Below are positions 1 to 6,966 of a stretch of DNA of 11,287 bases, piece by piece (the first letter of the stretch is position 1; every line of letters begins with the position of its first letter). The translations under genes were made by a program, and so were the position numbers. Location of the stretch: NCBI GenBank assembly GCA_003694975.1, contig RFJH01000057.1, positions 1 to 11,287 on the forward strand. Reading direction: 5' to 3'. Below the pieces are notes generated by a model that saw nothing but the letters and a program-made list of their open reading frames with translations, was not told where the DNA came from and did not search any database. This DNA comes from Anaerolineae bacterium. GTDB lineage: Bacteria > Chloroflexota > Anaerolineae > Anaerolineales > Villigracilaceae.

Positions 1-1
1 C

Positions 2-334
2 GCGCTCACCCGCGCCGACGTAGGCATCGCCATCGGCGGTGGCACGGACGTGGCCATCGAGTCGGCGGGCATCATCCTGGTACAGAGCAACCCGTTGGAC
101 GTGGTGAAGATTATCGCCCTCAGCCGCGCCAGTTACCGCAAGATGCTCCAAAACCTGTGGTGGGCTGCCGGCTACAACATCATCGCCCTGCCGCTGGCGG
201 CGGGTGTGCTGTCCCCCTGGGGAATCAACATTTCCCCGGCCTTCGGCGCCCTGCTGATGTCGCTCTCCACCGTCATCGTGGCCATCAACGCGCAGTTCCT
301 GCGTCGGGCGCGCCTGGAGGTAACCGTCATCTGA
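2..334 (+). CDS. Copper-type P1B ATPase, C-terminal fragment (CopB-like)
   Basis: The 5' end lies outside the window and the last 110 residues are visible. The protein would be a membrane pump that moves heavy-metal ions, most likely copper, at the cost of ATP. The fragment opens with the end of the P/hinge domain, where the sequence TRADVGIAIGGGTDVAIESA follows the expected but missing GDGxNDAPAL motif. The last two membrane helices come next. The first carries the YN pair (AAGYNIIALPLAAG) and the second carries MSLSTVIVAINA. In P1B ATPases a YN in the seventh metal-pump helix points to copper, and MSxST in the last helix resembles the CopB (IB-3) branch more than CopA (MxxSS); that subclass call is inference. 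The short basic tail (FLRRARLEVTVI) is normal. The first in-frame ATG at position 50 is internal and not a real start. A hairpin terminator follows 27 nt after the stop. Confidence 0.9.
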   Translation, partial: ALTRADVGIAIGGGTDVAIESAGIILVQSNPLDVVKIIALSRASYRKMLQNLWWAAGYNIIALPLAAGVLSPWGINISPAFGALLMSLSTVIVAINAQFLRRARLEVTVI

Positions 335-361
335 CGCTTGGGCGAAACAGATGCTATGAAT

Positions 362-394
362 AGCCCTCTGCTCGTGCAGAGGGCTGTTTCGTGT
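362..394 (+). terminator. Hairpin terminator after the ATPase gene
   Basis: A perfect 10-bp stem is formed by AGCCCTCTGC (362-371) and GCAGAGGGCT (376-385) with a TCGT loop. It is followed by GTTTCGTGTT, an interrupted T-rich tail. It lies between the ATPase stop and the next promoter, where a terminator is expected. The imperfect T-tract lowers confidence in efficient intrinsic termination. Confidence 0.7.
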
Positions 395-446
395 TGGAGA
401 GTGGCCGACGAAGAGAAATCTGGGATACTCACTGGTGAAAATCTTC

Positions 447-452
447 TATAAT
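447..452 (+). promoter_or_regulatory. -10 box for the enoyl-CoA hydratase unit
   Basis: A perfect TATAAT lies about 44 nt upstream of the enoyl-CoA hydratase start and downstream of the preceding terminator. No convincing -35 is seen at 16-18 nt spacing (GATACT at 17 nt is poor), and there is no TG extension. The start of transcription would be near 459, giving a leader of about 37 nt. The call rests on the hexamer and its position only. Confidence 0.5.
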
Positions 453-495
453 TACATAGCAAAGGAACTTCATCCTGTCATGAAAGGGAGTGCTC

Positions 496-1269
496 ATGGA
501 TTACACCACCATTCTCGTAGAAACCCGCGAACGGGTAGGCGTGATCACCCTTAACCGCCCCCGGGCCCTGAATGCGCTCAACGGCCAATTGTTGCGCGAA
601 TTGATGGATGCGTTGAGTGCATTCGATGCCGATGAGACGATTGGCGCCATTGTCATCACCGGTAACGAGAAAGCCTTTGCTGCCGGTGCCGATATCAAAG
701 AAATGGCCGATGCCTCCACTGTAGAGATGCTGCTGCGCGATACCATTGGTCTGTTCGACCGCATTCGTCAGATCCGGAAACCGGTCATCGCTGCCGTCTC
801 TGGGTGGGCGTTGGGTGGGGGGTGCGAACTGGCGATGTCTTGCGATATGATTGTCGCCTCAGAGACGGCGAAGTTCGGCCAACCGGAGGTGACCATCGGC
901 GTCATCCCAGGCGCGGGCGGCACGCAACGCCTGACGCGCACGGTGGGCAAGGCCATTGCCATGGAGATGGTGCTCAACAACCGCACCCTCTCCGCTGAGG
1001 AAGCGTTGCGCTACGGTCTGGTCAATCGAGTCGTGCCGGTGGAGCGTTACCTGGACGAGGCCGTGCAACTGGCTTCGGAGATCGCGGCGCGCGCTCCGCT
1101 GGCGGTGCGTTTGGGGAAGGAAATGGTCAACAAGGCCTTCGAGTTGTCCCTCAGCGAGGCGTTGGAAGCCGAACGTCGTGCCTTCTACATGCTCTTTGCC
1201 ACGGAAGACCAGAAGGAGGGCATGAAGGCGTTCATTGAGAAACGTCCGCCAAAGTGGCAGGGGAAGTAA
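496..1269 (+). CDS. Enoyl-CoA hydratase/isomerase (crotonase family)
   Basis: A 257-aa cytosolic enzyme of the crotonase superfamily, which most likely adds water across the 2,3 double bond of enoyl-CoA in fatty-acid or amino-acid degradation. Near residues 59-70, AFAAGADIKEM provides the first oxyanion-hole segment. At 105-115, GWALGGGCELA provides the second, with the first catalytic acid at Glu111. The second acid is Glu131 in GQPEVTIGVIPGAGGTQRL. The 20-residue spacing equals that of Glu144 and Glu164 in rat mitochondrial hydratase, so a true hydratase is favoured over members lacking one Glu. The C-terminal helix with FATEDQKEGMKAFIEKRPP is typical. A GTG at 490 is in frame, but the GGGAG at 486-490 would overlap it. 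The ATG at 496 has this Shine-Dalgarno 5 nt upstream and gives the family's usual N-terminus. It is co-directional with the acetyltransferase gene 15 nt downstream. The exact substrate cannot be told from sequence. Confidence 0.95.
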   Translation: MDYTTILVETRERVGVITLNRPRALNALNGQLLRELMDALSAFDADETIGAIVITGNEKAFAAGADIKEMADASTVEMLLRDTIGLFDRIRQIRKPVIAAVSGWALGGGCELAMSCDMIVASETAKFGQPEVTIGVIPGAGGTQRLTRTVGKAIAMEMVLNNRTLSAEEALRYGLVNRVVPVERYLDEAVQLASEIAARAPLAVRLGKEMVNKAFELSLSEALEAERRAFYMLFATEDQKEGMKAFIEKRPPKWQGK

Positions 1270-1284
1270 CTCGCGATAAAGAAC

Positions 1285-2085
1285 ATGCTCTCCTACCGCC
1301 GACTCGTCGCCGCATTCCGGGACCTGGGCCTGCAGGAGCGACCGGTCATCGCGCACGCCTCGCTAAAGGCTTTTGGCCCGATTCGGGGGGGCGCGGAGGC
1401 CCTGCTGGGCGCGCTGCTCAACACGGTCGGCGCGCTGGTGATGCCTACCTTCACATACAAAACGATGGTGACGCCCCCCCTCGGCCCGCCCAACAACGGT
1501 ATGACCTACGACCCACATCCCTTGGTCAACCGTAAGGCCGAGTTCTTTTTCCCCGATATGCCCGCCGACCCGCTGATGGGCGTCCTCGCCGAGACGCTAC
1601 GCCGCCATCCGCTTGCCAAACGCACCCATCACCCCATCCTCTCCTTTGCCGGAATCGGCGCCGAGACTGCCCTGGAAGCACAGACTCTGTTCGACCCTCT
1701 TGCCCCCATCCGTGTCCTGGCCGAGCAGGGAGGATGGGTGCTTTTGTTGGGTGTTGACCACACGGTCAATACCAGCATTCACTACGGGGAGAAACTGGCC
1801 GGACGCAGGCAATTCGTCCGCTGGGCGCTGACGCCGGGAGGAATCGTGGAATGTCCGGGTTTCCCAGGCTGTTCTCAAGGTTTTCAAGTGCTTGCCGAGG
1901 ACCTGGAGGAAAGCACCCGACGCATTCAGGTCGAGAGCGCAACGGTGCAGGCCGTCCCCCTGGGTGCAGTGCTGAAAGCGACTATCCGTCGCATTCAGAA
2001 AGACCCCCTGGCTTTACTTTGCTCGCAGGAGGATTGTGAACGCTGCAACGCCATTCGTGCTATGCCCTCTGAACAGAGGGAGTGA
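1285..2085 (+). CDS. AAC(3)-family N-acetyltransferase (aminoglycoside 3-N-acetyltransferase-like)
   Basis: A 266-aa protein of the Antibiotic_NAT/AAC(3) fold, a length typical of the family, whose known members transfer acetyl from acetyl-CoA to the 3-amino group of aminoglycosides. Family marks in order are the N-terminal HASLKAFG segment (24-31), MPTFTY (53-58), RTHHPILSFAGIG (113-125), and the core WVLLLGV followed by NTSIHYGE, with Asn162, Thr163, His166 and Glu169 forming the expected NTxxHxxE motif. The C-terminal end holds Cys246, Cys251 and Cys254 (CSQEDCERC), and there are two further cysteines at 190 and 196. The start at 1285 has only a weak AAAGA upstream, so coupling to the hydratase gene 15 nt before is likely. 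Many chromosomal family members do not confer resistance; here the neighbour is a CoA-linked metabolic enzyme, so the natural substrate may be something else. Family assignment is firm, substrate is open. Confidence 0.88.
   Translation: MLSYRRLVAAFRDLGLQERPVIAHASLKAFGPIRGGAEALLGALLNTVGALVMPTFTYKTMVTPPLGPPNNGMTYDPHPLVNRKAEFFFPDMPADPLMGVLAETLRRHPLAKRTHHPILSFAGIGAETALEAQTLFDPLAPIRVLAEQGGWVLLLGVDHTVNTSIHYGEKLAGRRQFVRWALTPGGIVECPGFPGCSQGFQVLAEDLEESTRRIQVESATVQAVPLGAVLKATIRRIQKDPLALLCSQEDCERCNAIRAMPSEQRE
2065..2080. other. Hairpin at the 3' end of the acetyltransferase gene
   Basis: CCCTCT (2065-2070) and AGAGGG (2075-2080) form a 6-bp inverted repeat with a GAAC loop, extendable to 7 bp if the loop shrinks to two bases. 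It overlaps the last codons of the acetyltransferase gene, in the 30-bp convergent gap zone with dnaE. No T-run follows on either strand, so it is not a convincing intrinsic terminator. It shares its CCCTCTG/CAGAGGG core with the terminator at 362-385. Confidence 0.35.
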
Positions 2086-2115
2086 TGCTCTCGCTCAAAA
2101 GATGTCCCCCTTGTA

Positions 2116-5100
2116 TCACTGGAATTGGATCTCCTCAATACGCCAGGTCTCTTCACCAAGCAGGTTGCGCAGGCGTTCCAGCAATTCGGGGCAAATGCGG
2201 GTGGTGTCGTTGGGGAAATCAATCAGATAGCCACGCCCATCCTCGTAAACCTGGAAGGAGAAGCGGTCCGGGCCGGGCAGAGAGATCAATGTTCCATAGA
2301 CACGCTTGATACGCAGGCGGTCGCGATAGGGATCGCCTGTAGAGCGCAACAAGATGGTGATCAGGCGAGGTGGGAGTCCGTTCTCGTCCGCGCTCCCCGG
2401 TGGAATGTACATGGTTGGGCGGCGAGAGGCGGGAGCGTTGGGCGCGGCAGGCACAGAGGGGGACGCCACGCTTTTTGCCTTTGCAGGGTCAGGGTCGGCT
2501 TTCTGAGGCTCTGTCCCTTCGCTTTCCCAGGGAGGTGGCGGTGGCTCCGGCGGGGGAGGCGCTTCCTCGTCCAGGGGTGATTCGGCGTGATAGACCGGCT
2601 CCGGTTCGGCAAGGCGCGGCATTGGGGCGGGAGAGCGAGACATCTTCTCGCTCTGGGTTTTGTCTGCCTCGCGGGTATCCGGGGACGAGGCCACCTCGTC
2701 GGCCGGGACGACCATCGTGAGTTCGGTCTGGACGGTATCGGCCAGGATTTTGGGCGGGGTGCTGTTGGCGTCCACTTTACCTTTGACCACGACGATCTTG
2801 CCCGGTTCCATGAGGTCGCGGAAGCGTTCCCACGTTCTGGGGAAAAGCACGAGTTCAATGGTGCCCTGGATATCCTCCAGCGTGGCAAAGCCCATTGACT
2901 TGCCGGTTTTGGTCTGGTATGGGCGCACACTGACCACCAGGCCGGCAACGCACACGACTTCATGATGCCCGGCCTCGCCGAGTTGCCCGGCGAAGTGCGT
3001 CACCAGGCGGGAAAGAGTCTTTTGGTAGGGGGTGAGGGGGTGATCGGAGACGTAGAGGCCGAGGAGTTCGCGTTCCCAGTTGAGTTCGAGGCGGCGATCT
3101 TGACGAGGAGGGGGCGGAAGGGTGATTTCTTCGTTTACGCCGGTGCTTTCACCGAAGAGACTCATCTGACCGGCCTGCGCGGCGCGGAAGTAACTGTGGC
3201 TGATGGCGATGATACGGTCAAGCGAGCGAAGCAGGCTGAGGCGCGGCCCGAAGCAGTCCAGCGCGCCGACTTTGATCAGGCATTCCAGGGGGCGTTTGCC
3301 AACCTGATGCAGGTTCACACGGCGGGCGAAGTCGGTCAGGTTGCGGAAGGGGCCTTTGGCGCGGGCTTTTAGGATGAGTTCGATGGGAGCATGGCCAACG
3401 TTCTTCACCGCCCCCAGGCCGAAGCGGATGGCTGGCCGCCCGGACTCGGTGGTCTCGGCATCTTCGATGGTGAAATCGTGGTCGCTGGCGTTGATATCCG
3501 GAGGTAGAACGTCAATGCCCATGTTGCGCGCTTCGTTGACGTAGAGGGCAATCTTGTCCGTGTTGTTCTGCCAGACGGAGAGCAAGGCAGTCATGTATTC
3601 AACGGGGTAATGTGCCTTGAGGAAGGCGGTCTGCACGGCGATGACCCCGTAATCGGCGGCATGCGATTTGTTGAAACCGTAACGGGCGAATTCTTCCCAG
3701 TCGCTATAGATGGCTTCGGCTGTGGCGCGGTCAATGCCGTTACGCACTGCCCCCTCAATGAATTTCTTGCGGTGGGCTTCAATGGCTTTTTTACGTTTCT
3801 TGGAAATGGCCTTGCGCAGGTCATCGGCCTCGGAGGGGGTGTACCCGGCCAGTTCGATGGCGGCGCGCATCAGTTGTTCCTGGTAGACCGGAATGCCGTA
3901 GGTGGAACTGTAGATCGGCTCCAGGGCAGGATGGCGGTAGGTCGGTTTCTCCAGGCCATGCATGCGGCGGATGTAGTTGGGGATGAATTGCATCGGGCCG
4001 GGGCGGTAGAGTGCCACCATAGCGATAACGTGCTCTAGCGTGCGCGGTTTCATCTCGACCAGGTAGCGCGTCATGCCGCTGCCTTCCAGTTGAAAAACGC
4101 CCGCCGTCTGTCCTTTGCCCAGCAACTCGAAGGCTTTCGGGTCGTCAAGGGGGATGTTGCCGAGGTTGTACTTCACACCATGACGTTTTTCTATCAGAGC
4201 GCAGGCGCGGGCCATGACGGTAAGGGTGGCCAGACCGAGGAAATCCACCTTGAGCATTCCCAGAGAATCGAGAATACCCATCTCGAACTGGGTGACCGTT
4301 TTGATGGGGACATCCTCGGAGCCGGACGTTGGGCGATGGAGGGGTAGATATTCCACCAGGGGTTTATCTGCAATGACCACGCCCGCCGCGTGGGTGCCGG
4401 CGTTGCGCACTACGCCCTCCATCTTAGCCGCCGTGTCAATCAGTTCACGGATGTGTGGTGTTGAGTCATAGAGTTTCTTGAGTTCGGGGATTTCGCGCAG
4501 CGCGTCGCGGAGGGTGATCGGCTTGCCCGGGATGGAGGGGATGAGTTTGGCAACACGGTCCACCTCGTTGAGGGGGATGTCCATCACGCGGCCCACGTCG
4601 CGAATGGCAGCCTTGGCGCCCATAGTGCCAAAGGTGATGATTTGCGCGACTTTGTCTTCGCCGTATTTTCGGGCGGCGTACTCGAGCATCTCGGCGCGGC
4701 GGTCATCCGGGAAATCCAGGTCAATATCCGGCATGGTGACGCGGCCGGGGTTCAGGAAACGCTCGAAGATCAAATCGTGTTCGAGGGGGTCTACCAGAGT
4801 GATATCCAGGGTGTAAGCGACGATGGAGCCGGCGGCGGAGCCCCGCGCGTTGTACCAGATGCCCTTCTCGCGGGCATGGCGGCACAGGTCCCACACGATG
4901 AGGAAGTATGCATCGAAGCCCATCTTGTGGATGATATCCAGTTCATAATCCAGCCGTTGGCGGACTTCAGGGCTGCTTGCCCGCTCGCCGTAGCGTCGGC
5001 GGGCACCCTCCTCACACAAGGCGCGCAGGTAACTTTGTGCCGTGTACCCTTCAGGAACAGGGAAATGAGGCAGATGGTAGCCTTTGAAACTCAGGTCCAG

Positions 5101-5916
5101 GTTACAACGCTCGGCGATGAGAAGGGTGTTGCTCAGGGCTTCGGGCACCTCGCGGAAGAGTTCGGCCATCTCCTGGGGGGAGCGCAAGTAGTACGAATCG
5201 TCCGTCATGCGCATCCGTTTCGGGTCGGCGAGGACGGAACCGGTTTGCAAGGCCAGGAGGATATCTTGCAGGCGGGCGTCGTCGGGATTGATGTAGTGAA
5301 CATCGTTCGTGGCGACGAAGCGGGCGGAGTACCTGGCCCCCAGTTCGACCAGTTGGCGGTTCAGGTCGGTGATCTCGGCGATATTGTGGTGCTGGAGTTC
5401 GACAAAGAAACGGTCTGGGCCGAAGACATCGTAGTACCAGTTCATGCGCCGCACGGCTTCTTCGGGGTTCTCTTCGAGGAGGGCGCGCGGGATCTCTGCC
5501 GACATGCAGCCGGTGGTGCAGATCAGCCCCTCAGAGTGGGCGGCGAGGGTTTCTTTGTCAATGCGGGGGTAGTAGTAGAAGCCTTCCAGTTGCGCCAGGG
5601 AGGCCAATTTGAGTAGGTTGCGGTAACCGGTCTCGTTTTCGGCCAGGAGCAGGAGGTGGTAAGACTTTTTATCCAGTTTAGGATCGCGGTCGCGCATCCC
5701 CCGTGCCGCCATGTAGGCTTCCATGCCAATGATCGGTTTAATTCCGGCCTTCTGCGCTTCTCGATAGAATTCGATCACGCCGTACATCGTGCCGTGGTCG
5801 GTGATGGCCACCGCCGGCATGCCCATCTCCTTGACGCGCGCGATCAACTTGTCTATCTTGCTGAACCCATCCAGGAGGGAATATTCGGTGTGGACGTGAA
5901 GGTGGGCAAAGGACAT
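2116..5916 (-). CDS. dnaE: DNA polymerase III subunit alpha, DnaE
   Basis: The main replicative polymerase (1266 aa; about 1160 in E. coli). An N-terminal PHP domain (about 1-210) starts MSFAHLHVHTEYSLLDG and keeps His7, His9, Asp16, His41, Glu66, His87, Cys137, Asp205 and His207, the full ligand set known from exonuclease-active PHP domains. The PolIIIA core follows, with catalytic Asp399 and Asp401 in PDIDLDF and Asp558 in KVDFLGL, plus GVFQLEGSGM (607-615) and YRPGPM (637-642). The helix-hairpin-helix region precedes a clamp-binding motif QMSLF (917-921) and an OB fold (about 986-1075). A Pro/Glu/Ala-rich linker (about 1076-1167) then leads to a C-terminal domain of about 100 residues. Two ATGs lie 6 nt apart. 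AGGA at 5926-5929 is 3 nt from the first (5922) but 9 nt from the second (5916), so I chose 5916; the alternative adds only Met-Pro. It is transcribed divergently from rpmH and converges on the acetyltransferase gene. Confidence 0.97.
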   Translation of the reverse strand: MSFAHLHVHTEYSLLDGFSKIDKLIARVKEMGMPAVAITDHGTMYGVIEFYREAQKAGIKPIIGMEAYMAARGMRDRDPKLDKKSYHLLLLAENETGYRNLLKLASLAQLEGFYYYPRIDKETLAAHSEGLICTTGCMSAEIPRALLEENPEEAVRRMNWYYDVFGPDRFFVELQHHNIAEITDLNRQLVELGARYSARFVATNDVHYINPDDARLQDILLALQTGSVLADPKRMRMTDDSYYLRSPQEMAELFREVPEALSNTLLIAERCNLDLSFKGYHLPHFPVPEGYTAQSYLRALCEEGARRRYGERASSPEVRQRLDYELDIIHKMGFDAYFLIVWDLCRHAREKGIWYNARGSAAGSIVAYTLDITLVDPLEHDLIFERFLNPGRVTMPDIDLDFPDDRRAEMLEYAARKYGEDKVAQIITFGTMGAKAAIRDVGRVMDIPLNEVDRVAKLIPSIPGKPITLRDALREIPELKKLYDSTPHIRELIDTAAKMEGVVRNAGTHAAGVVIADKPLVEYLPLHRPTSGSEDVPIKTVTQFEMGILDSLGMLKVDFLGLATLTVMARACALIEKRHGVKYNLGNIPLDDPKAFELLGKGQTAGVFQLEGSGMTRYLVEMKPRTLEHVIAMVALYRPGPMQFIPNYIRRMHGLEKPTYRHPALEPIYSSTYGIPVYQEQLMRAAIELAGYTPSEADDLRKAISKKRKKAIEAHRKKFIEGAVRNGIDRATAEAIYSDWEEFARYGFNKSHAADYGVIAVQTAFLKAHYPVEYMTALLSVWQNNTDKIALYVNEARNMGIDVLPPDINASDHDFTIEDAETTESGRPAIRFGLGAVKNVGHAPIELILKARAKGPFRNLTDFARRVNLHQVGKRPLECLIKVGALDCFGPRLSLLRSLDRIIAISHSYFRAAQAGQMSLFGESTGVNEEITLPPPPRQDRRLELNWERELLGLYVSDHPLTPYQKTLSRLVTHFAGQLGEAGHHEVVCVAGLVVSVRPYQTKTGKSMGFATLEDIQGTIELVLFPRTWERFRDLMEPGKIVVVKGKVDANSTPPKILADTVQTELTMVVPADEVASSPDTREADKTQSEKMSRSPAPMPRLAEPEPVYHAESPLDEEAPPPPEPPPPPWESEGTEPQKADPDPAKAKSVASPSVPAAPNAPASRRPTMYIPPGSADENGLPPRLITILLRSTGDPYRDRLRIKRVYGTLISLPGPDRFSFQVYEDGRGYLIDFPNDTTRICPELLERLRNLLGEETWRIEEIQFQ

Positions 5917-5951
5917 GGGCATAAATCCTGGGAGACGCGATCGTTAGAGGG

Positions 5952-5960
5952 ATTATAGCA
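5952..5960 (-). promoter_or_regulatory. Extended -10 promoter for dnaE
   Basis: Read on the minus strand the site is TGCTATAAT, a perfect -10 with the TGn extension. At the proper distance upstream there is only a T-rich stretch (around 5974-5980) and no good -35, as is usual for extended -10 promoters. Transcription would start near 5945, leaving a leader of about 25-30 nt that contains the AGGA ribosome-binding site. A run of six G on the plus strand (5963-5968) lies in the spacer. Confidence 0.65.
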
Positions 5961-5996
5961 CAGGGGGGATTCTTAAAAATTCTCATTTCGAGGCGT

Positions 5997-6025
5997 TTGA
6001 CCAACCTATCTCGTTACGGTATAAT
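5997..6025 (+). promoter_or_regulatory. Strong sigma70-type promoter for the rpmH cluster
   Basis: TTGACC (5997-6002) and TATAAT (6020-6025) are separated by exactly 17 nt, a near-consensus housekeeping promoter and the best in the window. Transcription would start near 6032, about 59 nt before rpmH. Such strength fits a ribosomal protein gene heading a long cluster. It sits back to back with the dnaE promoter, with the two -10 boxes about 62 bp apart. Confidence 0.88.
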
Positions 6026-6035
6026 GTTTTGCCAG

Positions 6036-6058
6036 CCTTGCCGGGGTGGTCGGCAGGG
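6036..6058 (+). promoter_or_regulatory. Stem-loop at the 5' end of the rpmH leader
   Basis: CCTTGCCG (6036-6043) pairs with CGGCAGGG (6051-6058) through 8 bp, one of them G-U, around the loop GGGTGGT. It begins about 4 nt after the predicted transcription start and has no T-run, so it is not a terminator. A stem at the very 5' end could protect the mRNA or take part in ribosomal-protein feedback; neither is shown by the sequence alone. Confidence 0.45.
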
Positions 6059-6090
6059 ATGCAATTATTCTTGTAAAGCGAGGAAGAATT

Positions 6091-6261
6091 ATGCCAAAAC
6101 GAACGTATCAACCCAAGATCCGTCGCCGCGCGCGTGTGCACGGCTTCCGTGCCCGCATGGCGACGAAAGATGGGCGAAAGGTTCTCAAACGTCGCCGACA
6201 AAAGGGTCGCTACAGATTGACCGTCCGCCCAAACAACCACGTTAAGCGAATCCGGTGGTGA
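6091..6261 (+). CDS. rpmH: 50S ribosomal protein L34
   Basis: A 56-aa, strongly basic protein of the large ribosomal subunit. It begins with the signature MPKRTYQPK and continues with HGFRARMATKDGRKVLKRRRQKGR, the core of L34. The usual protein ends soon after RLTV at about 44-47 residues; here 11 more residues, RPNNHVKRIRW, extend the basic C-terminus. The start is set by AGGA at 6081-6084, 6 nt upstream, and by the conserved N-terminus; an upstream in-frame GTG near 6046 would only translate the leader. It is the first gene of the rpmH-rnpA-yidD-yidC-jag cluster behind a strong promoter, 58 nt before rnpA. Confidence 0.97.
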   Translation: MPKRTYQPKIRRRARVHGFRARMATKDGRKVLKRRRQKGRYRLTVRPNNHVKRIRW

Positions 6262-6319
6262 CCTATCGTCGCCGTGAGGGTTGCCGGCTTCGTGAGAACG
6301 CAGGGCGATCGAGGCACGG

Positions 6320-6688
6320 GTGCAGCGCCGATATCGCCTGACCCGGTCTGCTGATTTCAAGCGGGTGCGGCGCTTAGGCAAGTCGTATGCCCACCCGCTT
6401 GTTGTGCTGGTAACTCTTGAGAACGATTTGCCGGTCACGCGCATCGGGGTGAGTGCGGGGAAGAAGGTAGGAAACGCCGTCCAACGTAATCGAGCCAAGC
6501 GACTGTTGCGCGCAGCCATAAGCACTCTGTTGCCCGACCTCCCCTCTGGGTGGGACCTGCTGTTGATTGCTCGCCCACCGTTGCCGGCAACGACGATGCA
6601 AGAGACGCGCGCCGCACTACGGATGTTGTTGCAGCGTGCCCACCTTTTGCCGTTTTCTGATGACACACGTTTTTCATCTTCCACATGA
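6320..6688 (+). CDS. rnpA: Ribonuclease P protein component
   Basis: The 122-aa basic protein cofactor of RNase P, which with the catalytic RNA trims the 5' leader from precursor tRNAs. It shows the RLTRSADFKRVRR start typical of the family, the central GVSAGKKVGNAVQRNRAKRLLR with the RNR motif at residues 56-61, and the LLIARPP strand. The C-terminal 15 residues or so (PFSDDTRFSSST) are a non-conserved tail. The start is a GTG with GAGG at 6311-6314, 5 nt upstream, and the N-terminus matches the family. It follows rpmH as in most bacteria, and its 3' end overlaps the likely yidD start by 29 nt. Confidence 0.95.
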   Translation: MQRRYRLTRSADFKRVRRLGKSYAHPLVVLVTLENDLPVTRIGVSAGKKVGNAVQRNRAKRLLRAAISTLLPDLPSGWDLLLIARPPLPATTMQETRAALRMLLQRAHLLPFSDDTRFSSST

Positions 6689-6953
6689 ATACCCGAACGA
6701 ACCGCGCTTGCGTGATTTGCCGCGCGGGCCGAGGTATTGGCCGCGCCTTATCTTACTGGCCTTGATTCGCCTCTATCAGATGACCATCTCGCGCGGCCTG
6801 CCGGAGGGGACCTGCCGTTTTTACCCCTCCTGTTCTCATTACGGGTATCAGGCTATCTATAAATACGGCGCGCTGAAAGGCTCGCTGATGGCCGCCTGGC
6901 GGGTGTTGCGGTGCAACCCCTTCAATCCGGGCGGCTATGACCCCGTTCCTTAG
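6660..6953 (+). CDS. yidD: Membrane protein insertion efficiency factor YidD
   Basis: A small protein (97 aa from this start) thought to sit at the inner face of the membrane and help YidC-dependent insertion. The family core is complete: LILLALIRLYQMTISRGLP, then CRFYPSCSHYGYQAIYKYG, and near the end WRVLRCNPFNPGGYDPVP. The three family cysteines are Cys52, Cys58 and Cys85. The start is uncertain: ATG at 6660 lies inside rnpA, has no good Shine-Dalgarno and adds about 28 non-conserved residues. TTG codons at 6708 and 6717 would give a length nearer the usual 70-85 aa. The reading frame stays open upstream to 6567, but that stretch is a shadow of rnpA. The stop overlaps the AGGAG that serves the next gene, suggesting coupled translation. 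Confidence 0.92.
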   Translation: MTHVFHLPHEYPNEPRLRDLPRGPRYWPRLILLALIRLYQMTISRGLPEGTCRFYPSCSHYGYQAIYKYGALKGSLMAAWRVLRCNPFNPGGYDPVP

Positions 6954-6966
6954 GAGAGTATGTTTG

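Noticed and set aside
4642..5616. A 324-codon open frame on the plus strand inside dnaE
   Set aside because: It is antisense to the conserved polymerase core of dnaE and shows no family motif; a GC-rich codon shadow.
5917..6090. Replication origin in the dnaE-rpmH divergent region
   Set aside because: Only 174 bp, fully occupied by two promoters and a leader, with no DnaA boxes or repeats.
6567..6659. Upstream extension of YidD
   Set aside because: The residues are rich in Cys and Arg, lie wholly within rnpA, and are unlike any YidD N-terminus.
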